Assembly (NCBI GenBank): GCA_019843655.1
Contig: JACDQD010000005.1
Span: 11,435,575-11,499,574, forward strand
DNA: 64,000 nucleotides
Source of the DNA: Lethocerus indicus
Lineage: Eukaryota > Arthropoda > Insecta > Hemiptera > Belostomatidae
Reading direction: 5' to 3'
Below the pieces are notes generated by a model. It worked only from the letters and a program-made list of their open reading frames with translations, was not told the DNA's origin and did not search any database. Below are positions 23,930 to 36,469 of the stretch, in pieces. A program made the position numbers and the translations under genes. The stretch's first letter is position 1, and the number at the start of each line of letters is the position of its first letter.

Positions 23930-26640
23930 TTCTGTGGTGTTTCTATTTGTATTAGGTGAAACACGTTTTTATATAAAATGGTATCTATTATATTGTAACT
24001 TAAATAGGTCATTATTTTCATATTTATGTATTTTATGTAATTAATATCACAATTGTCATTTTATGGTTAATGTTTGTAACATCAGAATGGAATAATTTAT
24101 TCTCTCTCAATACTCATGTCTCTCATTGTAATGAATTTGATATACTGATTTTCATTATTATTTACGATACCACGCAAAGTTCTTGAAATACAGCTAACAA
24201 AATACCCGAGGCTGTATAATTTCTGGACTGTTTCCCTGTATTATTTTTTTAATTTTTCCCAAATTCTCGACTCGGGTAGATATATTTCCCCCCACCGAGA
24301 ATTATGTCGACACTAACGGCGCAATTTCTCTATTATTATTACTATTTCCATCGTTTCCACTAAATAAATTCCTCCGGCCAGATTCCGCTGGCCCAGATTT
24401 CAACGAAAATTTCCGGTCCGCGGAGCCCGAGCGTTGGCCGGGGCGGCGTCCAGTAAGCGACATTTAAGAGAAAAATAGGCGCCTTAATGCGTTTTTAACT
24501 GTCCGGGCTTCCTTCTGCTTAAAAATTATGGGCTTCCATTAGTCAACCGACGAGGCCGGCCCCGTCCCCGGGCCCTGCCCGCCGCGGACTCCAATTAAAA
24601 CTATCCGCAGTCATAACCGCAATCTGAAAGTTTACTTCTCCCAATTACCGCCGACCAATTAACAGTAGACCTTTCCGGGAGGCGAGAGGAAAGGCGTCAA
24701 AACACTCTTCCTCGAGAATATTTTCACCTTCAATGTAGCCCGCTTTGAATTCAATTAGGCGCCCTGCGCCGAGTCTTTATTTCTGGAAACAAAATTCTGG
24801 AAAAATAGCGGAGTATTAATACAATACTCTGACAGATATATTTGCAAATCTTTACGTAATTTGGTAAAGAGAATGCGAGGATCCTTTATAATGTTTCACC
24901 TCTTTCAAATTGCCTTATACAATGTAAAACATGTAGCCGAAAATATTCATTTCCAGGTGTGAGGTCATTTTCCACACGATTTTATCATATTTTTCATGCA
25001 TTCAATTTGTGATGTTTTGGATGATTTTTAGCCGTAGTCTTAATTCAGTCACACAGGCATATTATAAGCATTCAACATTTTATCTGACTAGAAAAAAAAG
25101 AATTTCTATTTCTTCGTTCGTATTTCTTTAGTTAAATTAACTAATAATTTTCCGGGTATATATTTTATATAGAAATTATACATAATATTTTATAAAATCT
25201 GTGCCGTTTTCAACACACCCGCCCGCGCACCTGTATAAATCTGCCAGGTGTAACTTGAATGCGCACAGAGGACCAAGGCTCGTATTGAATTAAATATTTT
25301 CTCCTTTTTAACGGACTGGTTTCATTAGAAGACGCCTAAGGGCTATTCAATTAGATGGTAACGGTTCATTAGAGACAGTCCTCCCGAGTTAACACCCAAC
25401 TTGTTAATGAACTCTTACTCTTTTTCCTGTCCCTTTTTGTTTTATACATTTCTTTTTCTAAAAAGGGACCGGATTTTAATGAAATTAACGAGGTACATAC
25501 GTTACGAATTTATTCATTTTAAGAAACTCTAATAAGGGCTTAGTTAGATTTCGGAACATCTGGTCGCCCTTATGCCTAGTGAGACGAAATCTTATTGCTG
25601 CGGCAACTGCTTCTAGGAAAATAATAGTCATTTAGTTGCAGTTTAATTTGATCACCTTATAATCACAGTTATAATTACAATGTTATGGTAACATTGCATT
25701 TGTCGCATTCAATGGAACATTCCGATTGGTACATAATTATGTTTTATTTCTTCCGGGCATATTGTAGGAGAATTATAGGCCTTCAAGTGGCTATTACAAA
25801 TAACTGTTCTTAAAAATGTGACACTGTGATTCACATCAACCTTATCAACATTATTCACAACAATTATTCATTAAATTCTAATATTAGGTATAATAAAATA
25901 ATGTAAAAATAGTTTCTTTTTATTAAAAGGTAGAAAACTGGTCTTTCTTTTTTTTAAATATCAAAATCCCACCTAATAATGTTAAACAGATTATTACTAA
26001 ACTACTCTTTAAAATAGTATGCATTATTTGTTGTAACATCTAACTAAACTCCAAGTAAAGTAATATATGTTTCCTATCCGACAAATGATGAGAGGCTTAA
26101 GATCGAGGTGGCTCAGGTGTGATGCTCTGTACAAGGACTTATTACTGGACTTAGCGCTAAACAGGGGATTCAACCTCGAATTAGGTTTAGCGTCCAGGCT
26201 TAGTCTGAACAAGGAGAAGGGAAGCTGAAGCAATTGTTTACATCAATATGAAGGAAAGGCTTTCCCCATTTGCTAGGTTCCAGCGCAAGGCGAACGCCCG
26301 GTGCGCTGGAACTTAATATTATAATTAACAACTATAGGCTATGGGAATAAGACATTTATATTAATATAGAGTGTCACTGCAACAAATTACATATATTATT
26401 TAATCTATAAGCTATATTGTATGTTTCCATGTTAAATTTATTAAAGGAACTATGTAATTGATCTACTTCAATCCTATTGATTAATTCATGCGTGCAGCTT
26501 TCAGTGGAAACTGTCTTGCGGTTTCCGAAGAGAAATTAGACCCGGTCACCTGTTCTGCAGCGAGCGGAAACGTTCAACTTTTCGGTGAATCTAAAATTAT
26601 CCTATATTCGGCTATCAACGTCCGCCACTGAATAATTCAA
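23930..26640. other. AT-rich non-coding stretch with one GC islet
   Basis: Mostly AT-rich. A CpG-rich patch at 24380-24620 grades into AT-rich sequence with AATTA-containing motifs (24590-24760) and is a plausible regulatory element. A strong short hairpin at 26277-26312 is listed separately. No gene recognised. Confidence 0.45.
26277..26312. repeat. compact hairpin
   Basis: Eleven perfectly complementary bases (GTTCCAGCGCA and TGCGCTGGAAC) flank an inner GGCG-AA-CGCC stem, separated by short bulges. The 36-nt hairpin is more GC-rich than its surroundings. It is too short for a typical pre-miRNA. Its role is unknown. Confidence 0.65.
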
Positions 26641-27040
26641 CCCGGGCCCATTCATTTTATACACGCGACGCCGACAATGGGCGCTTGCCGAACAAATGGT
26701 CCCCGGGGATGACCGCCCGGTAAGGCGGTGCCGGATGCTCGCAGGGTGTAGGGTGTAGGGTGTAGGGCGCTTCTGCCCTTTTTCTCCTGCCCCATTCCTC
26801 CTCCACTCCGTCCTTTGTGTCGCCCCTGCCCCGCTCCCGAATGACAAACGGCTTCCCGGCCGGCTCCGTCTCCGCTGGTAATAAGTTGAAGGGCCCCCAT
26901 TTTCTTCCTGCCAATGCGGCAGAAGTTCGCCCCTGTGATAACATCGTGGCGCGCAGGCCGAGAAGAACGTTCGAATTTCTTCACGGAGGGCGGCAGAAAA
27001 GCGGACGGCATAAATCGCCGGGCGGTCAACCGTTAGAATG
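26640..27040. other. GC/CpG-rich islet with heptamer repeat
   Basis: GC-rich patch with overlapping frames of 74-125 codons on both strands and no domain. A tandem AGGGTGT heptamer (about four units, 26743-26768) lies inside it. Confidence 0.4.
26743..26768 (+). repeat. short tandem repeat of AGGGTGT
   Basis: Three full AGGGTGT units plus a partial fourth. Telomere-like in look only; the unit differs from the insect TTAGG repeat. Confidence 0.8.
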
Positions 27041-29480
27041 AATGGGAAAGGATGTTTTCACGCGATTATATCTTAGCCATACGGGGAGATGAGACATTCG
27101 GTCGTTGAATCGCGATGGGATCGGTACGGGATAACACTTCTATTTTATCTGAATCTGTAGGAGTATGTTTTAAATTTTGAAAATGTGTAATTCATGGAGA
27201 AAACCATGCATAGAATACTTAAGTTGTCACAAACTGTATGTAAATGTATTGATGCAAAATGTATGGTTCTAATTTAAATTTGAAGAAATATTAAATAAAA
27301 TACATTCATGTTATACATTCAAATTATAGCCTAAAATAATAAGAACAAAAATTTGCGTTGTAATTCGATATTTCGAAGTAAATTTCTACTACTACAGTAC
27401 TAATACAGGACTATAATATTAATTATAAGATAATATATTTAGTCATCGAAAGGTATCGGTCTCATTAAGTTGAAGGTCAGTATAAATATGTTTAAATAAA
27501 TATTTGAAGTCGTTGTTTGCAATAGTTTAATCTCCGAGTTCCTCTTTTGCACCAATATTCGGGGGATGTCATCGATGAGGGCCCGGTCTAGCTCCGGGCC
27601 ATTACGCTCAAGTGCTTCTTCGGATACTGTAATCTCATAAACTTACCTTCGTAATACCGTTGATGGCGCGCACTCACACTTTATTCCACAGGGCGCATTT
27701 CTGGGAAAACGAGGGAAGGCATCACTAAAGAAGATTTCCGCGGAGAAACCAACGGGAAAAATGAGCCCATATAAATTAGTCCGGAAGTAAAAGAACCAAT
27801 TACCTGGCACTTTGGAGAACAAAATCAATCTGACGAACTCCTACTGAGAGAGATCTCATCTTGACCCCGCAGAATAAATCATAGGCAGGCCATCAATTCG
27901 GTACCGGAACTCCGACTACGTGGCGTTGCGACAAAGTGGAACGAATGGGGCCGGCGAAAGAGCGTGTCCGCCGAAACCGGCTTATCGTTCGCGGGCCTAG
28001 TGTCGTTTTCATTCATAAGAGTTATCTGGCGGGCCCCATCAAGTGCTGGCGGGGCTGGGAGGCCCCATTACGCGCCAATACTCGGGGGCGGCGCTCGCCC
28101 CACCAACGCGGATTTATTACAGCCTCGGGGGAAGGAGAGAGCAAGGCAGGCCGGTCAGAGTAGATAGGGAGAGATCCCCGCACAGAGATTGCCCAGTAAA
28201 TTACACTTAGACTTTCACTATATAGGGCTTCTTCCCCGTCAGAAAAGGGCTCCGGGGGTCTTCCTCTCTATACGTCGTTCCGACCGGGGACGCGGGAGTG
28301 TTTTATTATTCGGGAAATGATATAGGAATTGTGTGTCCGTGTCCCCTTCAACTTCTATAGTATTTCATCGGGGGGGCCTAACACACTTCCCGCCCCCTCG
28401 AGGACGGCCGGCCTCCGCCCATATATATTTTTTATGTGCCGAAAATGTCACGCCGGGTGAAATGACCGATGTGATAACATTCGGGTAAGGCCTAATCAAA
28501 TCTAATGTAGCTGGAGGCATGTCGTAAGACACTCTATTCTACTACGTAGCTTTCTCGTATTTCTGGAAATTCATTAGTCCTGGCATACTGTGCATTACTA
28601 ATGACAGTAACTACTCAATGTGACAAAGCATTAGATATTTTCCAGATTTATCGAATTATTTATGTTCAGTTCACAATTTTTGTACCAACTATGAGACCAG
28701 GACGGAGATTTTATACCTTCTAAAACTTCAAATCCTTATTTTTTGCGGTTATTAATGACGGGTGCATTTGTGGACTCCAAATATGGTCTTGGAAGTGGAT
28801 GATTGCCGGGAAAATGAACGTAGCTCGTAAAATTGTACAGGAGTATTGTAGGACTCCCGGTGGTGTTTATTTATAAGGAAGTGTTCATGTTTTGTGTTGC
28901 AGGGCCGGTGAGTGAGCAGCCCCGAGAGGACGGATGGGCGAGGGCGTCCTGTTTGTTGTCTCTGGACCAGGGGCCCCTTTCAACTTTACTGGGAGGTCCA
29001 CCTTCCTTCATCGCTGCATCCACTCTTTAACCCCCCCCAAATAACTCTTCAATTCCTGTTTCTAAAGAAATCTGTTTTATAGTTTCATTTAGTTCTCAGG
29101 TTCATTTAGCTAGAATCTTCATTAAAACTCATCTAACAAGATCTAACTTCGATTTCATCAAGTTTATTCATTAAGGATAAACAGAAGAAATCAAAACCGT
29201 AGGAATTAAGCTTACCTTCCACAGTTTTTCTGTCGTCTTTATGCATTTATTAAAATTCAATTAAATATAATCACGCCACAACGTTATAAGCTCATACTTG
29301 TTTCTGTATATGACAGAGTATAAATTGTTGACTGTACGAACGTATGGCATGACGGGTAAGCGTTTACAAAGGAGGGGGAAAAACTGTTCCAGATTGGATC
29401 TGGCTCGACAAATTCGTTTCTAGAAATGAGTACAGTGACTCACTGCCGGGAGTCCTACCCCTGGACTCCTTGTAATTGCT
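27040..29480. other. AT-rich non-coding stretch with CpG patches
   Basis: AT-rich to about 27540, then CpG-rich patches at 27560-27600 and 27880-28180. Minus-strand splice donors of good quality occur at about 27642 (CGAAG|GTAAGT) and 29216 (GAAG|GTAAGC), each preceded by an open frame, but no recognisable protein is seen. The rest is AT-rich. Confidence 0.4.
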
Positions 29481-29523
29481 ATACGCCGAGGGGAATTAAA
29501 TGTGGCGAGAAAGAGTCACGTAT

Positions 29524-29552
29524 GGGATTGTGGGGGCGGTGGCGGGGGCGGG
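29524..29552 (+). other. G-quadruplex motif
   Basis: Four G-runs (3, 5, 5 and 3 Gs) with loops of 5, 7 and 1 bases in a GC-rich patch (29450-29650). Confidence 0.6.
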
Positions 29553-29669
29553 AGAGGCAGTCGCCATTCCCGGGTATCAGCGCTCGTCTCGGGCTCTGGA
29601 TTTTTCCGACTGCGAAAAATGCAGAAGCGGCGACCGGTTGCGGAAAGGGACAGAATATATGAAAGGAGT

Positions 29670-31180
29670 TCTCTCTCTCTCCCTTTCTCTGCCGATCGGG
29701 CAGTGATTGAAACATAACGAAGTGAGTGCGACTCGCCCCGAACAGTTCAACAGGCCGGAAGTCATTTCTGCGGGAGTCAGAGTCAAAATTCGATTAGGGC
29801 CCCGGCTGAAACAGTTTTTCCTTGGTCTGACGAAGTAAAAAACTATCAGATCGCGGCCAATTGAGATCGGTGGACGCTCGATGATTGATGTCGGTAGATA
29901 GGGCCTGAACGTTTTTCCGTTTTAGTATCGTGAGTCAGCGCCCAACCGCTATAGGTACTCCACTAAAGAAATGTCTAATTTTAATGATAAGTGAACAGAA
30001 GTATGGTAAAAACAAGGAAAATACTGTTTTAATTACATTAATTTTTTAGTACCTTCTGTATCTAATGTGGACAACTCTCTAGTTCTACAACAAACACCTT
30101 GAGTTTTAGGAATATAACAACTACACACGACAACATCATGAATTATTGTTTTTCAAGATTCGTTGTAATCCTCCTTCTCGTTTTAGTATTGCTCACAAGT
30201 GTTATTTTTTGAAGTTATACGGCGTCGCTGACAGGTGCAATTTTCTTTTTTAAATACGGTGGAAGTCAGTCGAGTTTGGCTCCCGTATTCTTCGCACACC
30301 AATTACCCACTCCGTTTCTGGTCCCCGGGCCCGGGGGAAGACAATGAGGAACGTTGTTAAGGAAAAAACCTTTTAGGCCAGCGTACACAGGGTTCGAATA
30401 TAATTTCACACGGAAAAAAAAGAGAGGAAAAGAAGTGGTATATATAAAACAAGGTAGTTGTCTGGGAGAGGGGTGGAGGCCATTGTCTCTGGTAGAGAGA
30501 TAGGAAACTCCCAGCGGGAGGGAAGTTGGGTCACGCTCTGGTTTGCCTGGTAAAGCTCCCGGGGCCCCCTCCATGCTTTGCGGCTTCGCCAAACTTTCGG
30601 CACACCGCCCCCGCCCCTTTTTGCGGTCAATTGCGGCTTTAAGCAGAATTTATATAAGGGCGAGTCTGTTGAAAACATATAATAGATTCGCTACGCGGGT
30701 AATTGGTTATTCGTCGTTGTCCAGAAAATTTTTCATCCGGCGGTATTCCAAATTCAATTTGAATTTGTGTGGCCGAAGAAGACATTCATACGTGAAGGAT
30801 ATTTTTATGGCTAATATTCTATGAAACTCTTACCCTAGGAGCGATGCGATGATAGCTATGAGGGTTTTTCATAGGCTACCGATATTGGAGACTAAAATGG
30901 CCCCTGCTGTAGAATACAACAAAATGAGCAAGAAAATAACCATATTTTGTAGTGGTAATAATTTTCACGCACTTCTGGTCCATAGATATTTCAGAGGATA
31001 TGGTCGCTTGAAGGCTAACTGAAATCATTGACTGAATATACGAAATAATGATCGTACATAACGAATGTTTCCCGAACATTTCCTGAAGGTAGATAATGTA
31101 TACCTTCTGAGTTTCGGTCAGAAGGGGAATAATTCATGAACAGGTAATCGGGAGTGCTATTGAACAGTGATTGGGCGAGT
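29670..31180. other. mostly AT-rich non-coding stretch
   Basis: Begins with a short (CT)n tract at about 29670-29692. A GC-richer patch lies at 30290-30620. No gene recognised. Confidence 0.45.
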
Positions 31181-31490
31181 TAGCGAGATGCCGTCCTTCG
31201 CCTCCCCTTTCCCCAGATATTAGGGGCCCCATTCTTCCCAACTATTAGATAATGAAGCGTAGACCGCAGCGGGCGTCGATACGGGGGCGGGCGCCGCCCC
31301 TGAATATTTTATACCAATAAAGGGGGTCCCGGCGAGGGGCGAGCGGGCCCACAGTTTGTCCGGAGGAGTTCGTGCCGGGGACGGGGCCGGGCAGGGCCCT
31401 GCATATTGAGCAGCCGGCCAACCAGAATTTAGAGGAAATGAACGCCAGAACAGAAACGGGAAGGGCGGTGGACGGAGATAGAGGTGGGTA
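31180..31490. other. GC/CpG-rich islet
   Basis: CpG-rich patch with several G-runs. A minus-strand frame of 98 codons overlaps it without recognisable features. Confidence 0.4.
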
Positions 31491-32074
31491 AATAAGTAGA
31501 GATAAAATTAGCCGATGAAGGGTGAGGCTCCTGTGAAACACAAAACGAGGGGTTTGATGCCGGCGGTGAATAAGAATGAGACAGAGGCAATTACCAGTTC
31601 TTCCTCATCTTACTTCTATCAGCACGCGCCTCAAAGATAGATAACTTTTAATATCAGGTATGGGCCAATCGATCCTAATATAATAAATATAAAAATGAAT
31701 GAGCCACGCAGGGGAGGTCTCTGCTTGTACCACCGCCGTCATATTCCCGACGTATGAATGGAAGCCTGGTCTACGTGATTGCCCGTGGCGCGCTGAATAA
31801 AGAAGGATGGAACGATCCGACAGGTTGGGACGAGGGACATCTTCGAACTCCTCGAACGGATTCGATTTCCCCAAGAAGGAAAAGAACTTCGAATCACGTA
31901 ATATCTTCGCGGGGAGGGTTCTTTCCCTCAGATTTGGAATCTTGAGCAATCGATGGTAGGGGCTTTATTCACTCCCCTGGATATACCCTAATATAAATTT
32001 TTTTTCATATATATAAAGTCACAATGAAGGGTATTTGATTTCGAGAGAAATTTATCCATTTGTTTGAACACTAT
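31490..32074. other. non-coding stretch
   Basis: A 114-codon minus-strand frame (31605-31949) and a 63-codon plus-strand frame are open over the same bases, with no domain. An AT-rich end follows. Nothing recognisable. Confidence 0.4.
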
Positions 32075-32659
32075 CTAACATTTACACTCCACCCTGTTCG
32101 TAAAAAGAAAAAAAAGTTTTAAAATAAAGCGATTATGTTCGTCATTCATAAAACGAATGTGACTACAATAAATGAGTGGCCTGTAAGAAAGAAATGGGTG
32201 TCGGTCAGTACGGTGGAGAGAAATAATGAGAATAAGAAACTGGAAACGGCAGAGGCAATAAGGGATAAAGGGGAATGGCATGATGGGAGGGGGTGGTGGC
32301 AATATATGGGTGTATTGAAGGATGAAGGAGGCGCACAATAAGGGGCGGGCGGGTGATATACTTTCTCCCGGGTGAACTCTTTCTCTCGGGCCCGGGGCCC
32401 CAATTCATTTTTCGGTTCTTCAATTTTCACCTCCCGTTTTCGTAACAAATTCGTCCCATTTCTTATCCCCTATTCTTCACCTCATTTTCTTGCAGTCGTC
32501 CATCGTCCCGCTCACATTTTCCAAGTCCTCAACAGCCACCACCCTTGGCTTTTGAACGATGACTCGTATCTGATCGCGTAGATATTTTTTGCTGTACCAA
32601 TAAAACTTTCTGTAGCCTTCATTGTGATTATTGAAATAGGCATCTTTAATTCGCACAAC

Positions 32660-32715
<56 letters not shown>

Positions 32716-32872
32716 TATTGCATTGTGACAGATAGTGTATAACTAGTTTGGCCATTTTGGTGGAGAGTATTTGAATTGACAAGCTTAATGGTGCAGAGGG
32801 TAGTGAAAATGAGATACAGAAACGTTACCTGAAAATGGAATGGGCCAACAATCTCCAGTATGAAATCAGGTT
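32075..32872 (-). CDS. candidate three-exon spliced gene fragment (unrecognised)
   Basis: On the minus strand three segments can be joined in one frame. Exon A, 32829-32872, has acceptor CTCCCTTACAG and donor CAG|GTAACG. Exon B, 32481-32660, has an acceptor in ATACAG at the end of the (TA)n tract and donor GAG|GTGAAG. Exon C, 32075-32180, has acceptor TTTCTTTCTTACAG and ends at TAG. All junctions are phase 2 and the intron lengths would be 168 and 300 nt. Exon B encodes about 60 residues of normal soluble-protein composition (it includes NNHNEGYRKFYWYSKKYLRD and VVAVEDLENV). I recognise no family and no start is defined. Chance is a serious alternative, since exons A and C are short and C ends in low-complexity sequence. 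Confidence 0.2.
32664..32711. repeat. (TA)n microsatellite
   Basis: About 24 uninterrupted TA units. Translated frames across it give Tyr-Ile repeats, which are artefacts. Confidence 0.97.
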
Positions 32873-32909
32873 CTGTAAGGGAGCTGTACACATGATATTC
32901 TCCGCTCAT

Positions 32910-35900
32910 TATGACTGGTATCCGTTACTTTCATCAATTTTTCTTAATTAACCACCTCTGGGATTTTCCCCGGGGAGCCAATTATCGGTGGCCACTGCCG
33001 AGCCGGGGGCATAAAGTGGGGATATCTAAGGCGGGCAAGTCAAGTCCCACGGTGTGTGACGGCCCCGGAGGAGGCGTCCCGAAGACGCATCTGCCTGCTG
33101 CCTGCTGCCTGCTTGCCTTATTAAAGAGCGCCCGTACGCGCCACCCCCCTCCGCACCCGCCACCAAGCGGGCCCGCACGCGCCCTCCCACGCCCGGAGAA
33201 TTATGCGGTTCATTTCGCCCTCACTCCCCCAGGCCGGCGTTCTCCCCCGAAGGCTGTAACACATTAACTATAAACGTCGTTTTTCTAACTTAATTACTTC
33301 TCTCTTCCTCCCGCCTCCCTAAATTGAGCTCATATCCTCCCGCCTTTCTCCTTATATCATCTACCCCGCTCCCTTATTCACTACCCCCAAACCCCTTCAC
33401 ACTCTCACACGCTTGTCCTACCTAATTATGTAAATAAAACGTCACACAATTTACCTGCTCGAAATGAAAATTCATGAAAATAGAGTGGTAAAACTATATT
33501 TATTTTTAAACTTAAAGCATCGATATATTCGGCAATTAGAAATTGATATATTTCCGGGGTATTTAGTATTTTATAAAATTTTAGTATTTGGTAAATATCC
33601 TATGATATAAACTTGTCTTAGCCCACTTATTAATTCCCGCAGCCCCTACGAAGCATATTATAATGTTTACGCCCCTTTAATCTAAATGTTCAATTGGCCT
33701 ACCATCTGTCATCCTGTGGTTGTTATTCTTTACTTGTTGCATAACCGGCCGCTCGTTTAAAAAAAATGAAATATAGAAACTGAAAATTGATATATTTCAG
33801 AAAATAAGAACAGGCCGGAAAGACACGTGGTTGTCGTACATTAACGAAATACGTTCCACATTTAAAAAAACCCACCAGTTCTCCTCAACGGGGGGTCCTG
33901 GGAACACTTAAAGTGTCCCGGCGACGAGTCCACCGGTGGCGTTATGCAGGTATGTTGTTGTCTCAGCTGTCCCTGGAAACGGCTTCTACGAAATCTATTC
34001 AATTTTGGTAGGGTCGCTTCCTGTAACAGTCTGTGCTCTCCCGCGGCGTCTCACGCACGCACGGGGCCCGGGCCCCGGGCCTCGGGCCCACACGCTCCTG
34101 GGCGGGGGCCCGACAAGACCACACCGCATCGACTGAACAAACAGTCATTATTTTAAGTCGAACCCGCGTATAAATTACACTTGTCTCGGTCCCGGGTCCC
34201 AAGCCTGGACGACGAAAAACACGTCCTCCTCTCGCTCTACCCCATGTGGGTTATCGTTCTCTATCCGGAGGCGAGCGGGTACCTATCGGTAGGCCAAGTA
34301 GGTCAGATGCAACGTCGCATTCACGTTGATGGAATATTTCTTGGGAAGTCGTGCGCATCTTCAGTATCTATAATTGTAGAGTGTCAAGACTAAACAGCTA
34401 AACGTTTGGTTTTTAAACCATCTAATTTAAAAAGGTTATATGTCTTGTATTAGTATCTGAGTGACTTACTCGCATAGCTTTATATACGTTTATTTCCACG
34501 ATTTTACCGTTGAAACAGAATTTTTATTTTTTAAGTAATATATCAATAAATACGGATATACCCTCTTTTTATTATTATTTTTGGTAAAATAATTGACAAT
34601 CTTTCGGAGACTGATAATCCAATGTATTTTATTCCAGTATGACTGTAATTAACAAAAGAATGCTTAAATTCAATTGTTATAATAATTACTTCATATTCAA
34701 TTCCAATTGTGCCGCGTTATCCACTATTCCATTTCCACAGAAAGTAGAGTCCGGCCTGTGGGGAGACGAGAAGAAACACGAGACTACGGGACATCGTACG
34801 CGCGTGTGCGTCCGGGCGTTCCGCAGTTTCTCTTTTTTTTCATAAAACGTGCTCCTGAGGGTAAATCGCCCCCAGCGGGAGCGAAAGGCCACCCCGAGGA
34901 GACCCGTGTTCGGTCCGAAGAACCCCCCTCCCTCACCCGCCCCACTAAACCGTCACCACCCGCGGCCCAAACTTGTTGGCTCAACACGACCCAAGAGGAG
35001 GAAGAAGCCCCATTGTAAATCCGGGCGGTAGCGGGACCCACATGGGACAACAATATGGGGATGGGCCAACACTAATGCCGCTGTGGCCCCACGGGAAGTT
35101 TAGATCCTGTTCTGAATGTCGAATCACTGGTAATTCGTCAAAGTAGCAAATAAAAAAACCTAGAGGAACATTTCGTAAGTGAACACCGAAAATAATTAAA
35201 GTGTAATAAAAGACGTTTATTGAGAAGGATCTCTGAATTTAGTTACGCCAGAAACTGAATTGCATGGCCCTATTCCCGCGCGCTATGGAATAGTGTCCTA
35301 TCTGAGTAAAATTCGGCAAATCCGAGAGGAAAAGTATTCGGTCGGGGGGCCGGGCGGCGGTTGGACAGAGAGAGGGGTCCAATATAGCCCGGGGTGGAAG
35401 GTCGGTGTAAACATAGCCGGGCGCTAGTCTTGTTGAATGGGTTTCTTGTGCAAACACAAGGGTGGTCTCTCTAGGCCCACAACAAGATCCGAGTGACATA
35501 CATTTCATCTCAGCCTTTCTTTCGCCCTTTCCCTCGCTTCTCTCATGCCCCACCCCAGAATGCGGAATCGGTTTTCAGTTTCCCGATAATGCTTTTACGG
35601 TATTAACGACCCCCGAGGGTTCGGGTACCCCCTCCGGTCTGGATGACAAAGGAAATATGTCATTGTAATCCTTATTTCACCAATTACACGTTCCTTATAT
35701 ATCTTGAAAATTATGAAATCTAGTGTGGTGTTAATAAAAAATAACATTCTACAGGACCATTTCCAGAGCGAAAATACTATTTGTTACCATTTATTTATCA
35801 ATATGGTACAGTACCAGCCATTCCGTTAATACAGCACTCCACAGTGCTTGGATTATTGTTATGTAAATTATTATATTTACGACTGACAGAACCCTGGACG

Positions 35901-36340
35901 AGACCGGCGGGAGAAAATAGAAAGTCTGAATAAACATTCTCAGTGATAGTCTCTTTCAATGAACCCCTTTATTCTGTATTCTGTGTCGACCGTTTGTTAG
36001 TTTCTTGATTTCAAATGGGTCACTAAACCGTATTCTTTATTCTTCTGTTTCCCTTTAAAATTTCACCACGATGTCCGGCAGTAAATCTAGTCGTACTTCA
36101 TTATAATTTATATAATCCATCGTGGTTTTAGCTACGGTTAAGTAAAAAATATAATTTCAAAGCGAAAAGTTTAGACAAAATAAATGAAAACTATTATTAC
36201 GTTCGTTTTTTAAATAAAGGTGCGCGTTACAACATAAATAGAATGTCATGGACAGAATTAAAAAAGGTCAAGAAATGGTTGATAACGACGTGGGAATCGA
36301 AGTCGAAGGGTTCAACCCTGTTAAAGTTCTTTTCTATCTA
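32910..36340. other. alternating AT-rich and GC-rich non-coding DNA
   Basis: GC-rich patches lie at 33000-33260 (with a CTGC-type short repeat at about 33091-33116), 34020-34120 (with the perfect palindrome CGGGGCCCGGGCCCCG at 34062-34077) and 34740-35040. The remainder is AT-rich. Frames of up to 118 codons in the GC patches carry no domains. No gene recognised. Confidence 0.4.
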
Positions 36341-36467
36341 AAAATTTAGAATTGATACAGAGAATCTATTTAAATCTATACCATTTTTTATAAAAGTAAC
36401 TTATATAGTTACTTTTATAAAAAATGGTATAGATTTAAATAGATTCTCTGTATCAATTCTAAATTTT
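36341..36467. repeat. perfect inverted repeat, 61-bp arms, 5-nt loop
   Basis: Bases 36341-36401 are the exact reverse complement of 36407-36467, with TATAT between them. Pairing stops abruptly on both outer sides. The arms are AT-rich (left arm starts AAAATTTAGAATTGATACAG). Zero mismatches over 61 bp means a very recent event, active conservation of the fold, or an assembly fold-back artefact. If transcribed it would make a long perfect hairpin, a possible source of small RNAs. Confidence 0.95.
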
Positions 36468-36469
36468 GT

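Noticed and set aside
26024..26240. Possible transposon or pseudogene fragment upstream of the hairpin
   Set aside because: The 69-codon minus-strand frame is of slightly unusual composition but has no recognised motif or repeat partner in the window.
32646..32909. Frame starting MSGEYHVYSSL that runs into Tyr-Ile repeats
   Set aside because: The repeats come from the (TA)n tract. If spliced at CAG|GTAACG the frame does not continue into the neighbouring open segment, which fits a different phase.
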